Made by a program: the position numbers and the translations under genes. From positions 1 through 64,000 of the forward strand of contig BBXU01000336.1 in assembly GCA_001598975.1 (NCBI GenBank): a stretch of 64,000 nt of DNA. The letters run 5' to 3'. The stretch's first letter is position 1, and each line of letters opens with the position of its first letter. The notes under the pieces were generated by a model. The model was not told the DNA's origin and ran no database searches. It saw only the letters and a program-made list of their open reading frames with translations. The stretch comes from Parachlorella kessleri (lineage: Eukaryota; Chlorophyta; Trebouxiophyceae; Chlorellales; Chlorellaceae). This document shows positions 14,978 to 25,604 of the stretch, piece after piece.

Positions 14978-15431
14978 GTGTAGACAGTTGCCCTGGAGTG
15001 TATCTCTATCATTGCATCCAAATTTTCTAACTAGGCAGAGGGGGATAGACAGAGCTAGGCATGGCAGGTCCCAGGTGCACAAAGGTTCGTCCTATATCTT
15101 ATGCCAAACTTTAACTTGTGCTCCTTGTACATAATTTGTTTGTGGGGAATCAACTTTCCCTGTGTTCCGTGCACTTTTGGCATTCGATGTGTATAGGTGT
15201 TGGAGCTCCACCGCCCATCCCTTTTTTGGTACGGCAGCTACAATGCATACCAGTGTTGTCCTGGAGGTAATGGTGGCTTAGCTCCATGTCCATTTGTTAT
15301 GCAAGCAGCCAAACTTTGACATCCTGGACAGGTGACATTCATATTGTTGCAGGCAAAATTGACAGTGCAAATACGTGTGGGTCAGCTTTGCATTTTGCTA
15401 TTAACATGATTAGGTAGACAGGAGTGGCACA
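14978..15431. other. Convergent 3' region between the CUE gene and family B
   Basis: This contains the 3' untranslated region of the CUE gene and the 3' flank of the first family B gene. It is T- and G-rich on the plus strand. No coding potential or structured RNA is apparent. Confidence 0.4.
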
Positions 15432-15920
15432 CTAGCCGCTGACCAGCTCTGGTGTTTGGAACAGCGGCAAGCGCCCTCTGTGGAGACTGGCGGCGGGTAT
15501 GGCAGCTGTCAATTGCAGTGCTGCGCCTTTCCCAGGTTCGCATCCCTCCGCCGCAAGGGCTAACGAGCTGTCTGGCTGGACAATGATCAGCGGTGGGCGT
15601 ACTGGGGACTCTATATCTGGCTCGATTGACCTATGGGGTGGTCCTGCAAGGGTTGCAGTCCTTGCGATTAAATGGCTATTAGGGTTGGTGTTTGGGAATA
15701 GGGAAGATAGGCAGCTAGAGCACCTCCCTTGTCCACCTTCACAATTTCACAACTGACGGGCTCCCTGACTTACCAGCATTTCCTCCAGCTCCCTGATTGT
15801 GGAGGCGACCACCACCTGTCCACCCCGTTCTTCCCCACCAGCACCGGCCCCGGAGAAGCCCCACAGTGCTAAGGGTAAGGCCGCCAAAGGCAAGGACGGC
15901 CACCAGTAAGATGTAAGCCG
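15432..15920 (-). CDS. Family B copy 1: single-pass membrane protein, last two exons
   Basis: The membrane-spanning exon is 15920-15774 (hydrophobic AYILLVAVLAFGGLTLSTVG, then Arg/Trp-rich) and ends in phase 1. The tail exon is 15643-15432, with stop TAG. The tail carries the family signature PPLIIVQPDSSLALAAEGCE. The acceptor of the membrane exon is preceded by a run of sixteen C on the coding strand, serving as polypyrimidine tract. Phase and exon layout match copies 3, 4 and 5. Upstream exons for a signal peptide and ectodomain should lie at about 16.0-16.7 kb but could not be identified. The protein is probably type I with a short cytosolic tail. Function is unknown. Confidence 0.6.
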
Positions 15921-15931
15921 CTGCACTGAGA

Positions 15932-15947
15932 GGGGGGGGGGGGGGGG
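15932..15947. repeat. Sixteen-base poly(G)/poly(C) run
   Basis: An uninterrupted run of G on the plus strand. On the minus strand it lies directly upstream of the family B copy 1 membrane-exon acceptor. It is prone to length variation. Confidence 0.9.
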
Positions 15948-16955
15948 TCAACATATAGAAGCAAGTTTAGGGCCATGACCTCGACAGTTCTGCTGGGCGT
16001 GGTATTTGACAGTATATTGGTTATTAGCTAAACACTGTCAGCGACCCAGCTGCGTTGAGGCAGTCCAGCACGACGATACAGGCATGTGTTGTGGCCACGC
16101 AAGCCATGTTCATGGGTGCCGCAACAGGAGGACCTGGGCTAACAAACAAGGCATAAGCTCACTTAGCGCCCATCCACCACCGCTACTGCCGCCGGGAGGG
16201 CTTCAAGGGCCAGGTGATGGCAAGGCCGATGAGTCCGGCATGGCCGCTATTGGACTTGGAGGAGCAGAGCCTAAATCCATATGTGATAATGCTCTTTTAC
16301 GGATTCTTGTAGGCGACAGGCCTCGGCAGGGGGAGCCAGAAAGAGTGCTCTGCAACACAGATGCCAGGTCAGCATGAGTCAGCCTTGGACTAGCGGAAAC
16401 CCGTGGCTTTGCAGCCTCGACTGAGGCCGCCTATCCCATGAACGCTAGCTAACAGAACACTTTGGTAGTTTTGACCGAGAAGGCCAGTGCAAGGGGCCCT
16501 ATCAGGGCAGCTTTAGGGGAGCGTGCACACTGGCAGTCCTTGGGTTACAGTGCGTAGGTGCAGGACAAACAAGTCACCAATGCTCTCAGAAGTATACTTA
16601 GTCACTTAGTTAAGTCAGGAACAGTATGCAGACTTTTCTTGAGTAGCAGTATAAGCAGGTGGAGCAGCTGGAAATCAAAGTGTCCATCATTCGGGTGGAG
16701 AAGTCTGAGACTTCTTGTACCTGACATGGCCACACGTCAAACTGATACAATGCATAGGTAAAGCAGACATGCTAGGGCATACACCCGTGTGTAAGAAAAA
16801 ATGTGAAATTCATTGACAGCATGACGGAAGCTCGGGTTGAGCCCCAGCATGCCAGTTTGCGCTCTCAATTGCAGCATGCTGGGCTGCATGCATCTGCATA
16901 TTTGCTGTGTGTACGCGAGCAAAGCCCAAACCCATTGTACAATGACACTCTTTAC

Positions 16956-17597
16956 CGTTCCTATTCATGTCCTGCCGCACAGCTTGCTGTTCGTCTGTAA
17001 AGGCAACGACCAGGTCGGAGTTAGGTTGAACAACCACCACAGGCACCTTAAGCGGGTGCGGTGTCTCTCCACTACTTATAGCTGCAGAGGTAGCTGTTTC
17101 CTGGGCACTCCACATCTCTGCACCACAAGATCAACCACATTGCAGGTTGACTAAGGCAAGGGAGCTTGCTAGCAACTGGCGAGCATGCACACAGGAAGGC
17201 TCGACCCCCAATACGCCACTGGTGTATGTGTTGGCCATGAACTTGTGCAAACAGGACTTGCCCTATTCTTAGCTAGGCACATACCTGCAAGGCCACGTTT
17301 CACACAACAGGACCACCAGCAGAAGGAGAAGAAAGCCAACCCCACCATGCCGACAATGGTCGCAACACAGAGCACGACTGCAACGCACGACAGCATTATG
17401 TCAGTGAGCTGGTTTTGCTGTCAACTTCAGCAGCCAAAGCTTGTAGGCTCCTTGGTGCAGGAATCTCTAGAGGAGCCCTTGCAGCTTGCCTGCTACCCAG
17501 TTGCCGTCAGCGGCTGAGGCTCCTTCTTGGTGAACATCCACCGGAGGTGACGCTGTTACTGAGGAGTTGGCTGCCATGTGGTTTGGGAAGGTCATGA
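16956..17597 (-). CDS. Family B copy 2: single-pass membrane protein, partial
   Basis: Three exons are visible. 17597-17497 is juxtamembrane and contains TFPNHMAANSSVTASPP. 17417-17285 is membrane-spanning (MLSCVAVVLCVATIVGMVG onward, then FCWWSCCVKRG). 17117-16956 is the tail with signature VPVVVVQPNSDLVVAFTDEQ. Junctions keep phase. The juxtamembrane exon aligns with copy 3 (PN-H/R-MAAN-S/T-S/T), evidence of recent duplication. A GC donor at 17490 is an alternative end for the first exon. The tail should continue in a further exon below 16.95 kb, not resolved, and upstream exons were not found. No known domain. The conserved acidic VQP motif suggests a docking peptide (inference). Confidence 0.6.
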
Positions 17598-18615
17598 CTT
17601 GCGCAGGCGGATACATCAATAGTGTTGCTACCGCTCCATATACAGTCGAACACAGCATTGATTTGGCAGTAGTCGCCAACATTTTTAGACGGACACGGCG
17701 GTCCAAGTCGCGCCAAGTCACGTCATGCCGACTAGGCCAGCACGCACAGCACTGAGATACCAATTAGTCAGGGTGGCTGGTCGTGCGAACAGAGTTTAAA
17801 GCGAACTATGGTGACAGGGGCAATGCAGTTATGCTCTGGGGCTTGCCTGAGTTGATCAAATGATCAAAACTATACTGTGCAGCAGCCGCCTCAGTTGATC
17901 CTCAAGACAAGTCATCAGCTGACATTAAGCTTTCTGAGCTTGCGCTCTTCAAAGGTTCATGGGCCTAACCTGCAAGGTCAGCGCTCAGCTAAAAGCAGAG
18001 TGCCAGACGTTGCTGTCTGCAGCTAACCGTTACCCGCGACCGGTGGCAAGTGACCGCCCTGACCTAGCTTTTCACAAGGATCCGAGTACAAGCCTGGTCG
18101 CTACAAGCAGACGGGAACCAAGTGGCCAACCACTGGATACAGGTCATCATGATCCTTGGTTGCCAGGCTTAGGTTCAACCACAGATGCTAGCGCCATCAG
18201 AGTAGCTGACAAAGAGGCAGTAACCATAAGGTGGGCACAGGACCAACACCCATCATCTGCAACTCATACTTGTGCAAGACGGCGCATACATGCACCAGAA
18301 GTGCCAACAGTCCTAAACTGGTGTCAATCGTTAGCTAAGTAAGTGCATCCCCTCAGTCAGTCGGGCAAGCACGCTGGGTGTACAGCCTCTGCACATACGC
18401 TGTAAGATCGTACAACTTTATATGTGAGCAGATGAACCAGGCAGTGTCAGGCCAAAAATGGATCAGGGTTGATACTAAGGAGACAGACGCTCACAGCTGA
18501 GGACCTGATTGAAAACCGTGCAGGTACTAGAGTTTGTACCAAGTATATACTGCCCAAATGCTGCCTACAAAACTGTTTCTTAACAAACACGAGAGCAAGA
18601 CCTACTGCTCCTCCC

Positions 18616-19362
18616 CTAGGTGCAGCCTGCTGGATTACAGGTACCACTCTCCTCAGCTGCCTCAACATAAGCAGAGTCCCTCCTTTCCAAGTCGTCTCTA
18701 ACATTGACTTTCTCCTTCCCACAGAATCCATCATCCCCCTCACTCAGCTGCAGGTCCTTGAATGCAAGGACCACCTCGCTGTCTGGCTGCACTATGATCA
18801 CAGGCGCCTTTTGCGGGTCTGGCGCCCCCTCACTCTCTGAAGCTGCTGCCGCCCTGTTTTGTTGCTCCACATCGGTCCCTCCTGCAACACCAGTTGACCC
18901 AGTCGCGCGCCACTCGAGTTGCGGCCTAAGGCGGGATGGTTGGCTCTACTATCTGCGCTACTTGCCACAAGGGAATGGGGCTTACATGCGGCGAGGGTAG
19001 CGCTAGCAGGGTTACCATCGAGCAGGCATACTCCCTTACCCTTTCCCTCTGCTGTGCCTACCTGTACGGCGGCGCCTGACACAAAATGCACAGACGCAGA
19101 GTAAGATGAGAGCGACCCCGACAACACCAGTAAGGGCCACTGCCGTGATCATGGCTGCGAGCAGATGAAGAATAGTTTGTGTGTATCGTCATTTCGCTTT
19201 CTTCGACGACACTGGCGTTGGGGCAAGGCAGGCGCTAGATAGCTTAGCATACATGTGACTAGGTCCACAACTTGCCTGCTGCTGTGTTTCCACCCGCGCT
19301 AGAGTGCTGTGGCGACCCTAGGTCTGGCTGAGTAGTGTTTGCCGCCATGCGGTTGGGGAGCA
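18616..19362 (-). CDS. Family B copy 3: single-pass membrane protein, three exons
   Basis: Exons: 19362-19276 (juxtamembrane, VLPNRMAANTTQPDLGSP), 19154-19062 (membrane span MITAVALTGVVGVALILLC followed by VRRRRT stop-transfer) and 18881-18616 (tail, stop TAG). The first intron has a GC donor (GCAAGT at 19275). All junctions are phase 1. The tail signature is APVIIVQPDSEVVLAFKDLQ, followed by a second conserved block RDDLERRDSAY also seen in copy 4 as RDLKRTDSAY. Tyr and Ser in that block are plausible modification sites, but this is inference. The N-terminal exons are not resolved. The positive-inside pattern predicts an extracellular N-terminus and cytosolic tail. Confidence 0.65.
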
Positions 19363-19691
19363 CTGCAGTGCTGGCCATCGGAGGAGAGGTGTGTCCTAGC
19401 ACTCGTCCGGGACTCTACAATGGAGAGTTTTGGGACAGAAAATGGCGTAGGGGCACGTGCATATCAACTGAACTGACAGCAGGGCAGAGAGGCCTTTTGG
19501 GAGATCACGAAGCCGTGCTGACTGGGCCAGCATCCATAGCACGGGGACCAGTTTTTCTCCTTGATGCCTCTCTCTGTTTACATAATCGTCATGCACATAG
19601 AAATCTTCCGGTGCTAACGGTGCTGCCGTGCTTGCGATCACACCACAGCAGTTAACCAGCAACACACACGGACGTTAGCATCCATGCCACC

Positions 19692-19742
19692 CATGGGTGG
19701 CAGGGGAGTGCGAACAGGGAGTGAGAGTTGAGCTGGACTGAC
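19692..19742 (+). repeat. Dispersed repeat, copy 1
   Basis: About 50 bases (ATGGGTGGCAGGGGAGTG onward to AGCTGGACTG) that recur in diverged form at about 58.35 and 58.60 kb. Same orientation in all three places. Confidence 0.65.
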
Positions 19743-20105
19743 AGGTTGTGCATGGTACAAGCTCACAAGGGTGAGACAAACAGAAAAAGCATAGCAGCAT
19801 ATCTGGCAAGCAATAAGCCTACAGGGTGGCACACCCAGTGCCAGCCGTGTCGATTATTGTGCTACCAAGGGGCCCAGCATACATATATGACCGACATTGT
19901 TGGTAGGATGACGAGGTGAAAAATATGCCCAGCACAAACTGGTACACACGCGATAGTGGTCAAGAGACTGTATGTTACTGCACAGTATGTAGCGAAAAGC
20001 ATGAACGCAGAGTTGAATTTTGAGGTGTATCAGCATCAAGAGTCAAGTATGAAAGTAAGTACTGTCAAAGTCCCCCACCCAGCTGCGCAATGCCATGTTG
20101 CCACA

Positions 20106-20823
20106 CTAGCTCCTCCTCTGGCTGCTGCCCGCGCTACTATATGCAGAGTCCGTCCTTTTCAGGTCCCTCGTTATCTTACAGTCCTTCTTTCTGCACTCTG
20201 TGCCTTGCCCATCAACAAGGTGCTGGTCTGTGAAAGCAAGGACTACCTCAGAGTCTGGCTGCACTATCACCACTGGCAGTTTTGGCGGTCCTGGCTCCCA
20301 ATCTTCAGAAGTTGCGCTGCTGCTTGTCTGCCGCTCGCTGCGTCTCTCTGCACTACCACATAGTTGAGCCAGGGGTGGGGAGGTGCTTAGGCAAGGGTGC
20401 CTTCGTCGCAGACAGTATGCAATGTGCACCAAGCAACCGGCAAGTCTTCAAGGGACACCAAGCGACAAGGCTCCATGATGACAACCAGCAGTACATACAA
20501 ATAACTGCCACCTTTAGTGTTGTGTAGCAGGTTTCCAGAGCTGGAGCTCACCTGACTGGCTTCTGCAAGCTCTCCAAAGACAGAAAGTGAGCAAGGACAG
20601 CGTAGCGACAGCGAAAACAGCAGTGATTGTCAGCATGGCTGCATGGCACGGCAGGGGCTAGGTCTGTAAAAACCACCACCGTGCACATTGGATTTTGCGA
20701 AGGCGGTCAGAGCTAAAGCACAGACTCGCCTGCCATCCAGTCTTGCCGAGGTCCAGCGCTTGCGAGAGGCTGCGCCGCTGCAATCGGCGGCACTGGCTGG
20801 GTGCCATTCAGCGCTGCCTTGGC
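20106..20823 (-). CDS. Family B copy 4: single-pass membrane protein, three exons
   Basis: Exons: 20823-20730 (juxtamembrane, KAALNGTQPVPPIAAAQP, Pro/Ala-rich with one sequon), 20638-20552 (membrane span MLTITAVFAVATLSLLTFCL then WRACRSQS) and 20347-20106 (tail). The first intron uses a GC donor (GCGAGT), at the position equivalent to the GC donor of copy 3. Later junctions are phase 1. The tail signature is LPVVIVQPDSEVVLAFTDQH and it ends with RDLKRTDSAY and SSQRRS. It lies in a head-to-tail array with copies 1-3. Upstream exons are unresolved. The protein is likely displayed at the cell surface or an endomembrane. No enzymatic motif. Confidence 0.65.
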
Positions 20824-22638
20824 CTGCAGCAAGTACCGGGTCGACATTGCATAGGGTTTCGCTTACAGCTTACAGAATTATTATGTAGAAGCATATTATT
20901 GTAGGTTAGGTTAACCATCAACCTTTTCAAGCAATCTCCAGTTGGAAAGGGAATCAAGCTGGGAATAATTGTTGGTCGCGCCTGTTACGTGGCGCTGACC
21001 TGTCCGCGGGCGCAAAACGGGATACCGCATCTTCCACTCTCTATTCCTTCCTTTTGCAAGTCTTCCAGCCGAAACTCCCTGCCAGTGTTATACCTGGAGC
21101 TTTTTCCCGCTCCCAGGCCTGCCCGAGGACCCGTCCAGCACCTGGGTTGTTGGCTCATGTGACAGGTGTCACCGTTGACTGACACAGTTTCAATTAGTCA
21201 GGGTCATAAGCACTTGCACTGCTGTAGCCATGACGGGCCGTGACGGCTGACACAGCGGGCAAGGTTTAGTCCAAGGTGCCATTCTGGAGACACCCCAGCT
21301 CAGCACATCACCAGCAGCCTGTGTGTACCCCGGGGATCACCAAAGTAGTGCCGGCTGGTTCCCGCCTCTGGAGTGGAGAATACCTGGCGCAACAAGGCCA
21401 GTGTGCCGCCGACGTGTCTGCTGCCGACGGAAGTGCCCAAAGATAGGCCTTTGTCACTACCAGGGAAGCCGGGTCTGCTCTGGCCAGGATTAGGGTACTG
21501 CTTGTCTCAAAGGTGGGCAGACCACTGCCAGTGTGGTTAATGATGGAATGACGCTACACCCAGCGCCAGGTCTGAAGGCCTTAGCTAGCACGGCGAGCCA
21601 AGCCTGCACGGCATCAGTGGTATTGCTGAGCCTCCACAGTATGTGGGGGTGCTGCCATGGGAAGGACACAGTCTCTTGCGGGGTACCCTCAGATACAAGT
21701 CAGGATTCCTTTATTACATGAGGTACAAGTCACATGTTCGGCGCCTTAACCAGCGCTAGAGGCTGACGCAGAGCCGCCACGCAGGCAGCAAAGGGGTGCT
21801 GGCAGGCTGCCTGCAGAGAAGAGGTTTCAGCAGTGCTGCATGATCGACCTGCACACGACTTGCACTGGTCATTCGGTCATGACCCACACATCCAGCATCC
21901 AGGCTGCAGTCGAAAAACTAGGGTACATCTGGCATTGCTGCCAGCACTGCTGCAAAATAGGATGCACAGGTGGATTAAAACCGGTGGTACCGTACACTGG
22001 CAGCCAATGCAAAGCCTGTGACCCAATGAAATACTAAGTACAGCAGAAGCCAAGTACCAGAGCTAATAATGACAAGTAGACGGAACAATGGAGACTGGAA
22101 CAACATTCCAGACATAACATGCAACCGAAGCATACTGACAAAATGCCTCATGACACACAGTAGGGTAGTGTGCACGCCTCGGCTCTTCCAGGGATGACAA
22201 TGAGAAGAGCCAATATGAGATAAATACAATGCCGCAGCTGGCATGCAGAAACAGGCAACGCCGCTAAAGACGGAGCAAGCACGCTTACAAGTACAACCAT
22301 GCAGACGCTCCTTACAAGCACAACATGGACACTTCTCAGAATTGGGCAAGGTCGGCGTCGGGCAGCACGAATCATTCCCTGCTGCAACACCTCCGCCTGA
22401 CATGCCACAAACTGTGTCAAGGCAGCCCCCACGGTAAGCCTGTTGTTTGTGTCCTCTTGATGACCCATCCATGTGTACACTATATATATGCTGCTCTTCG
22501 TCTCCAGCTCCTTTGGCAACAGCTCCACAGTGCATCAACCCCAGCTCCGAAGTCAGCCTACGCATGGCCAGGCGATTGGCTGCCAAGCTTCTCCAATCTC
22601 CTGGCTGCACGATGCACAACAACCCACCTTCGCTGAAG
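20824..22638. other. Unassigned stretch inside the family B array
   Basis: Probably upstream exons and promoter of copy 4 plus the 3' flank of copy 5. Near 22.56-22.62 kb the minus strand reads LLCIVQPGDWRSLAANRLA, a degenerate echo of the family B tail, directly behind the stop of copy 5. No full gene copy could be built. Confidence 0.4.
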
Positions 22639-23245
22639 CTATCGGCCAGCTGGGAGCTGAGCAGAGCAGCCAGCGGGCTTGGCTAGGCTGCCAGCAGGCG
22701 GCTTTGCTGCCAAGCCTTGGTCGTCCACGGGGTGCACAACTGGCTTTGCGGCCAGGCTGATGCTGTTGTCAGGTTGCACAATGACCACTGCTATTGCAGG
22801 GGCATGGTCCTTGGCCTGCGCCTGGAGCGCCAGCTCTGCAGGTATAGCTTGCATCGACAGCGTAAGGCGCAGCCCTTAACAAGCAGTTATTAGTAGCTTT
22901 GTCATCAGAGAGTGCCGTGGCCAGGGGACACAAGCATGGTACTGTCTCGCCACCACTGCAGGCCTGATAAGGATGTGAAAACAAGTTTCGCGCTCCGCCG
23001 CCGCAAGGGTGTAGATGCAGTAACAGAGGAGACGTCACACCCTTCACACATCTGCACCAGCGGGCCCAAATGGAAAGTTGAACCCATAACTGTTGGTAGC
23101 CAAGCCCCACTGCACTTGCCTTCCTGGCTCCTCAGCAGCCGCTTCAGCCAGACTTGCACCAGGGCCATGAGTATTGCTAAGGCAACCAGGGTGACAGCGA
23201 CAACGATACCTGCGAACAACGACAAATAGCAGGACAATTCCAGGC
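22639..23245 (-). CDS. Family B copy 5: single-pass membrane protein, two exons
   Basis: The membrane exon is 23245-23120: short extracellular LELSCYLSLFAG, span IVVAVTLVALAILMALVQV, then the basic WLKRLLRSQE. It ends at a GC donor (GCAAGTG), phase 1. The tail exon is 22835-22639, with signature IAVVIVQPDNSISLAAKP and a KPPAGSLAKPAG repeat-like end. The tail is diverged from copies 2-4 and lacks the RD-SAY block. Upstream exons are not identified. Position, phase and topology place it firmly in the family. Function is unknown. Confidence 0.6.
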
Positions 23246-24154
23246 CTGACAGGAAAAAGGGCAAGGAATGACAAGCAACTCAGCGCACTGCCAGCAAAAC
23301 TTGCTAGTTGTGGCAAAGCTGTGCACCACACTGGACACCCAGCACCATCCTGGTCCACAGCATGGTACTACTAACCTGCAACCTCCAACGCCCTTCTGCT
23401 GAGACACAGTTGCACAGACATCCGTCACCCTGAAGTGTTGCACCACCTGAAGCTAGCCTTCGCTTCCCTCCACTCAAACCTGCTGGTAATACTTTGACTC
23501 ACCCACTCGCATACTGCTCGTTTCATGACAAGCGGCCCCGTCACATTGGGAACTGCCTGTTTGTTGTAGCTCCCTGAGGGGCATACCCTGACTGACTGTC
23601 ACGTCACGCTGGTATTGCTTCAAGTAAGTTACACAGTGTGGGCTTTTGGGGGGTTGGTTCTGATCACATCTAGCCTTGCAGCACTGTCTTGCAAAGAGGC
23701 GCAAATAGAGATGCGCAGCTGCTGTAAGATGGATTGATTAACACAAGTAATTCACAAGCTGATCGTTTGTCGCGTTACGCAGTCCTAGAGAACATTCCCT
23801 GCGCACGGTAGCAGATTCCTCTGCTCCCCCACATGTGGCCACACTTGCTCCTTAACAGCTCTTCGCTCCGCTGTTGCCGATGTTCGTATCATTGTGCGCA
23901 TCCCTGCCTTACATGCGCACCCGAGCCCTCTTCTGTACCCCAGTCGGTGAAAGCACTGGCTGGTGCTAGTAGCAAGAGCAAAAGCGAGCAGGGGACACAA
24001 AGTCAAGGTGGGTTAGAAAGGCCTACAAAGTGGGGCCAGCTCGGATTGGCAATATGCTTTCGAGTCTTCTCAGCAGTTGATGAACAAGTGATCCCCCTGT
24101 TAAAGCTGCAATGCCTCCCACTGGCGTTCACATGCACTGTGTGGGAGTATGTGC

Positions 24155-24944
24155 TCAGCAGTCGTCATGTGATGGTACGGGAGGAGAGGTCGAACACACA
24201 GCAATCTCTTGGCCGGGGTGGATGATAACTACTACACTCTTGGAAGAGGAGCCCTCCTCAGTGGCAGCTTCAGAGTCGGACTTGCTAGTGCGTGGTTGTG
24301 TGCCAGGTCCCATGGGGTGTTGCTGCTGGTCCCCTGACTCCGAGCCAGCAGTGTCTGCAGGAAAGTAAAACGTGCTATGCGTGCACTCAGTTGTTGGTCC
24401 CAGTCGGCAGCGTGTGAGCTGTCGATGCACAAGCTCAGGTAGAGACCGGTGGTACTGTGTGGCACTGTCAGTGTTGGCACTGTCTGGCACTGTCAGATCG
24501 CTAGCACTGCTCGGGCGTTCTGTTCCATCAGCGCTGCCTAGCTAACCTCTCACCTCGTGAGGCTTGCTGCTGCTGCCGGCACTCTCTTCTCCATTTTAAC
24601 AGCTGCCATAGGCACAGGGAAATCACTAAGAGGGCAAACCCGGCGCTGAGGGCAAGGGCACCTATAAGGGCAGTGTTGCTGCTGTCCGAGCCCTTGTCTG
24701 AGCCATCCAGCGAGCTGGGCACCTCCTGAGGCGTCGTCTCCAGAGCTGCTCGTGTTGGCATTGTTGGAGCGGAAACTTGGTAAAATATTCCTGGAGGTTG
24801 CGTTTCGGCAACAATGACCGGGGAGTGGAGGAGAGTGCGCATGGTACTAAGGGCAGGTGAAAGGTCCGCCCAGTTGGTCGCGGGTTGACTGAACTCTTCC
24901 AGATCGTGTGACAGAGAGAAAGGTGTGCTTTCTGAAAGCTGCAT
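24155..24944 (-). CDS. Family B copy 6: single-pass membrane protein with visible ectodomain
   Basis: One long exon, from about 24944 to 24554, encodes a Ser/Thr/Pro-rich ectodomain (PTMPTRAALETTPQEVPSS, SDKGSDSSN), the membrane span ALIGALALSAGFALLVISLC and a basic stop-transfer KWRRECRQQQQ. The tail exon is 24354-24155, joined at phase 1, with the diverged signature SVVVIIHPGQEIAVCS. The VQP of other copies is IHP here. A short possible first exon lies at 25005-24957 (begins MASFNFDAP), but its join is uncertain. This copy shows best that family B proteins have an O-glycosylation-prone stalk outside and a short tail inside. Confidence 0.65.
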
Positions 24945-25005
24945 GCATGCCCTTACCTAGCTGGAGAGAGCGCGCGCAGGGCGCGTCGAAGTTGAAAGAA
25001 GCCAT

Positions 25006-25604
25006 GCCAGTAGGACACTGCGTGCCTATCTCAGTAAATGATTGTCCGTTTACTTGGCAGTCTGCACCTTAAGCAACTGGAACGAAGGGCCTGCCACAGA
25101 TGGAGTTTGCATGCTGGCATGCGGTCTCCGGGGTGTGGTGATGAGTTGATCAGCACAAGTGAGCTTGACTAATCGATGGGACCTGCAGAGCGAACTCTTG
25201 GGTTGCCTGATGTGGGTTCACCACCGCACTTGTCACCTGGTTGCCCAGTGGGGCAGTTGCTGCCTTGTGTGGTTCTCCACCTCAGCAGGCACCGGGCACA
25301 GGAACAGGTCGTGCTGCGGGACACCAACACTCCTATGGTAGTTTAAGCTAAGGTCTGCAAGCCATGCATATTGCATAGGCGTACATTCGGTGACTCGCTG
25401 GCTTACCCTCATCATTCCTGCCATGGCGGCCACACCGGCCTGACTTTCCACAGGGCAACAAGCTGCAACTGCTCTGCAGGTTGTGTCCTGTTTCGTTTTG
25501 CAGCGTACCAGAACACATGAGATGTCGCTGTGCTTCCCTGCAGATGCTGCCAGCTTCCAGCCAGGCGCACTGTACCCAAGGGAGTGGGCAGAATTGCAAT
25601 ACAG
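25006..25604. other. Intergenic region between family B and SAICAR synthetase
   Basis: Promoter side of family B copy 6 and 3' flank of the SAICAR synthetase gene, both on the minus strand. No other feature is supported. Confidence 0.4.

Noticed and set aside
21975..22622. 215-residue Cys-rich minus-strand frame as a separate gene
   Set aside because: Apart from the short VQPGD echo at its start it shows no family features, signal peptide or splice structure.
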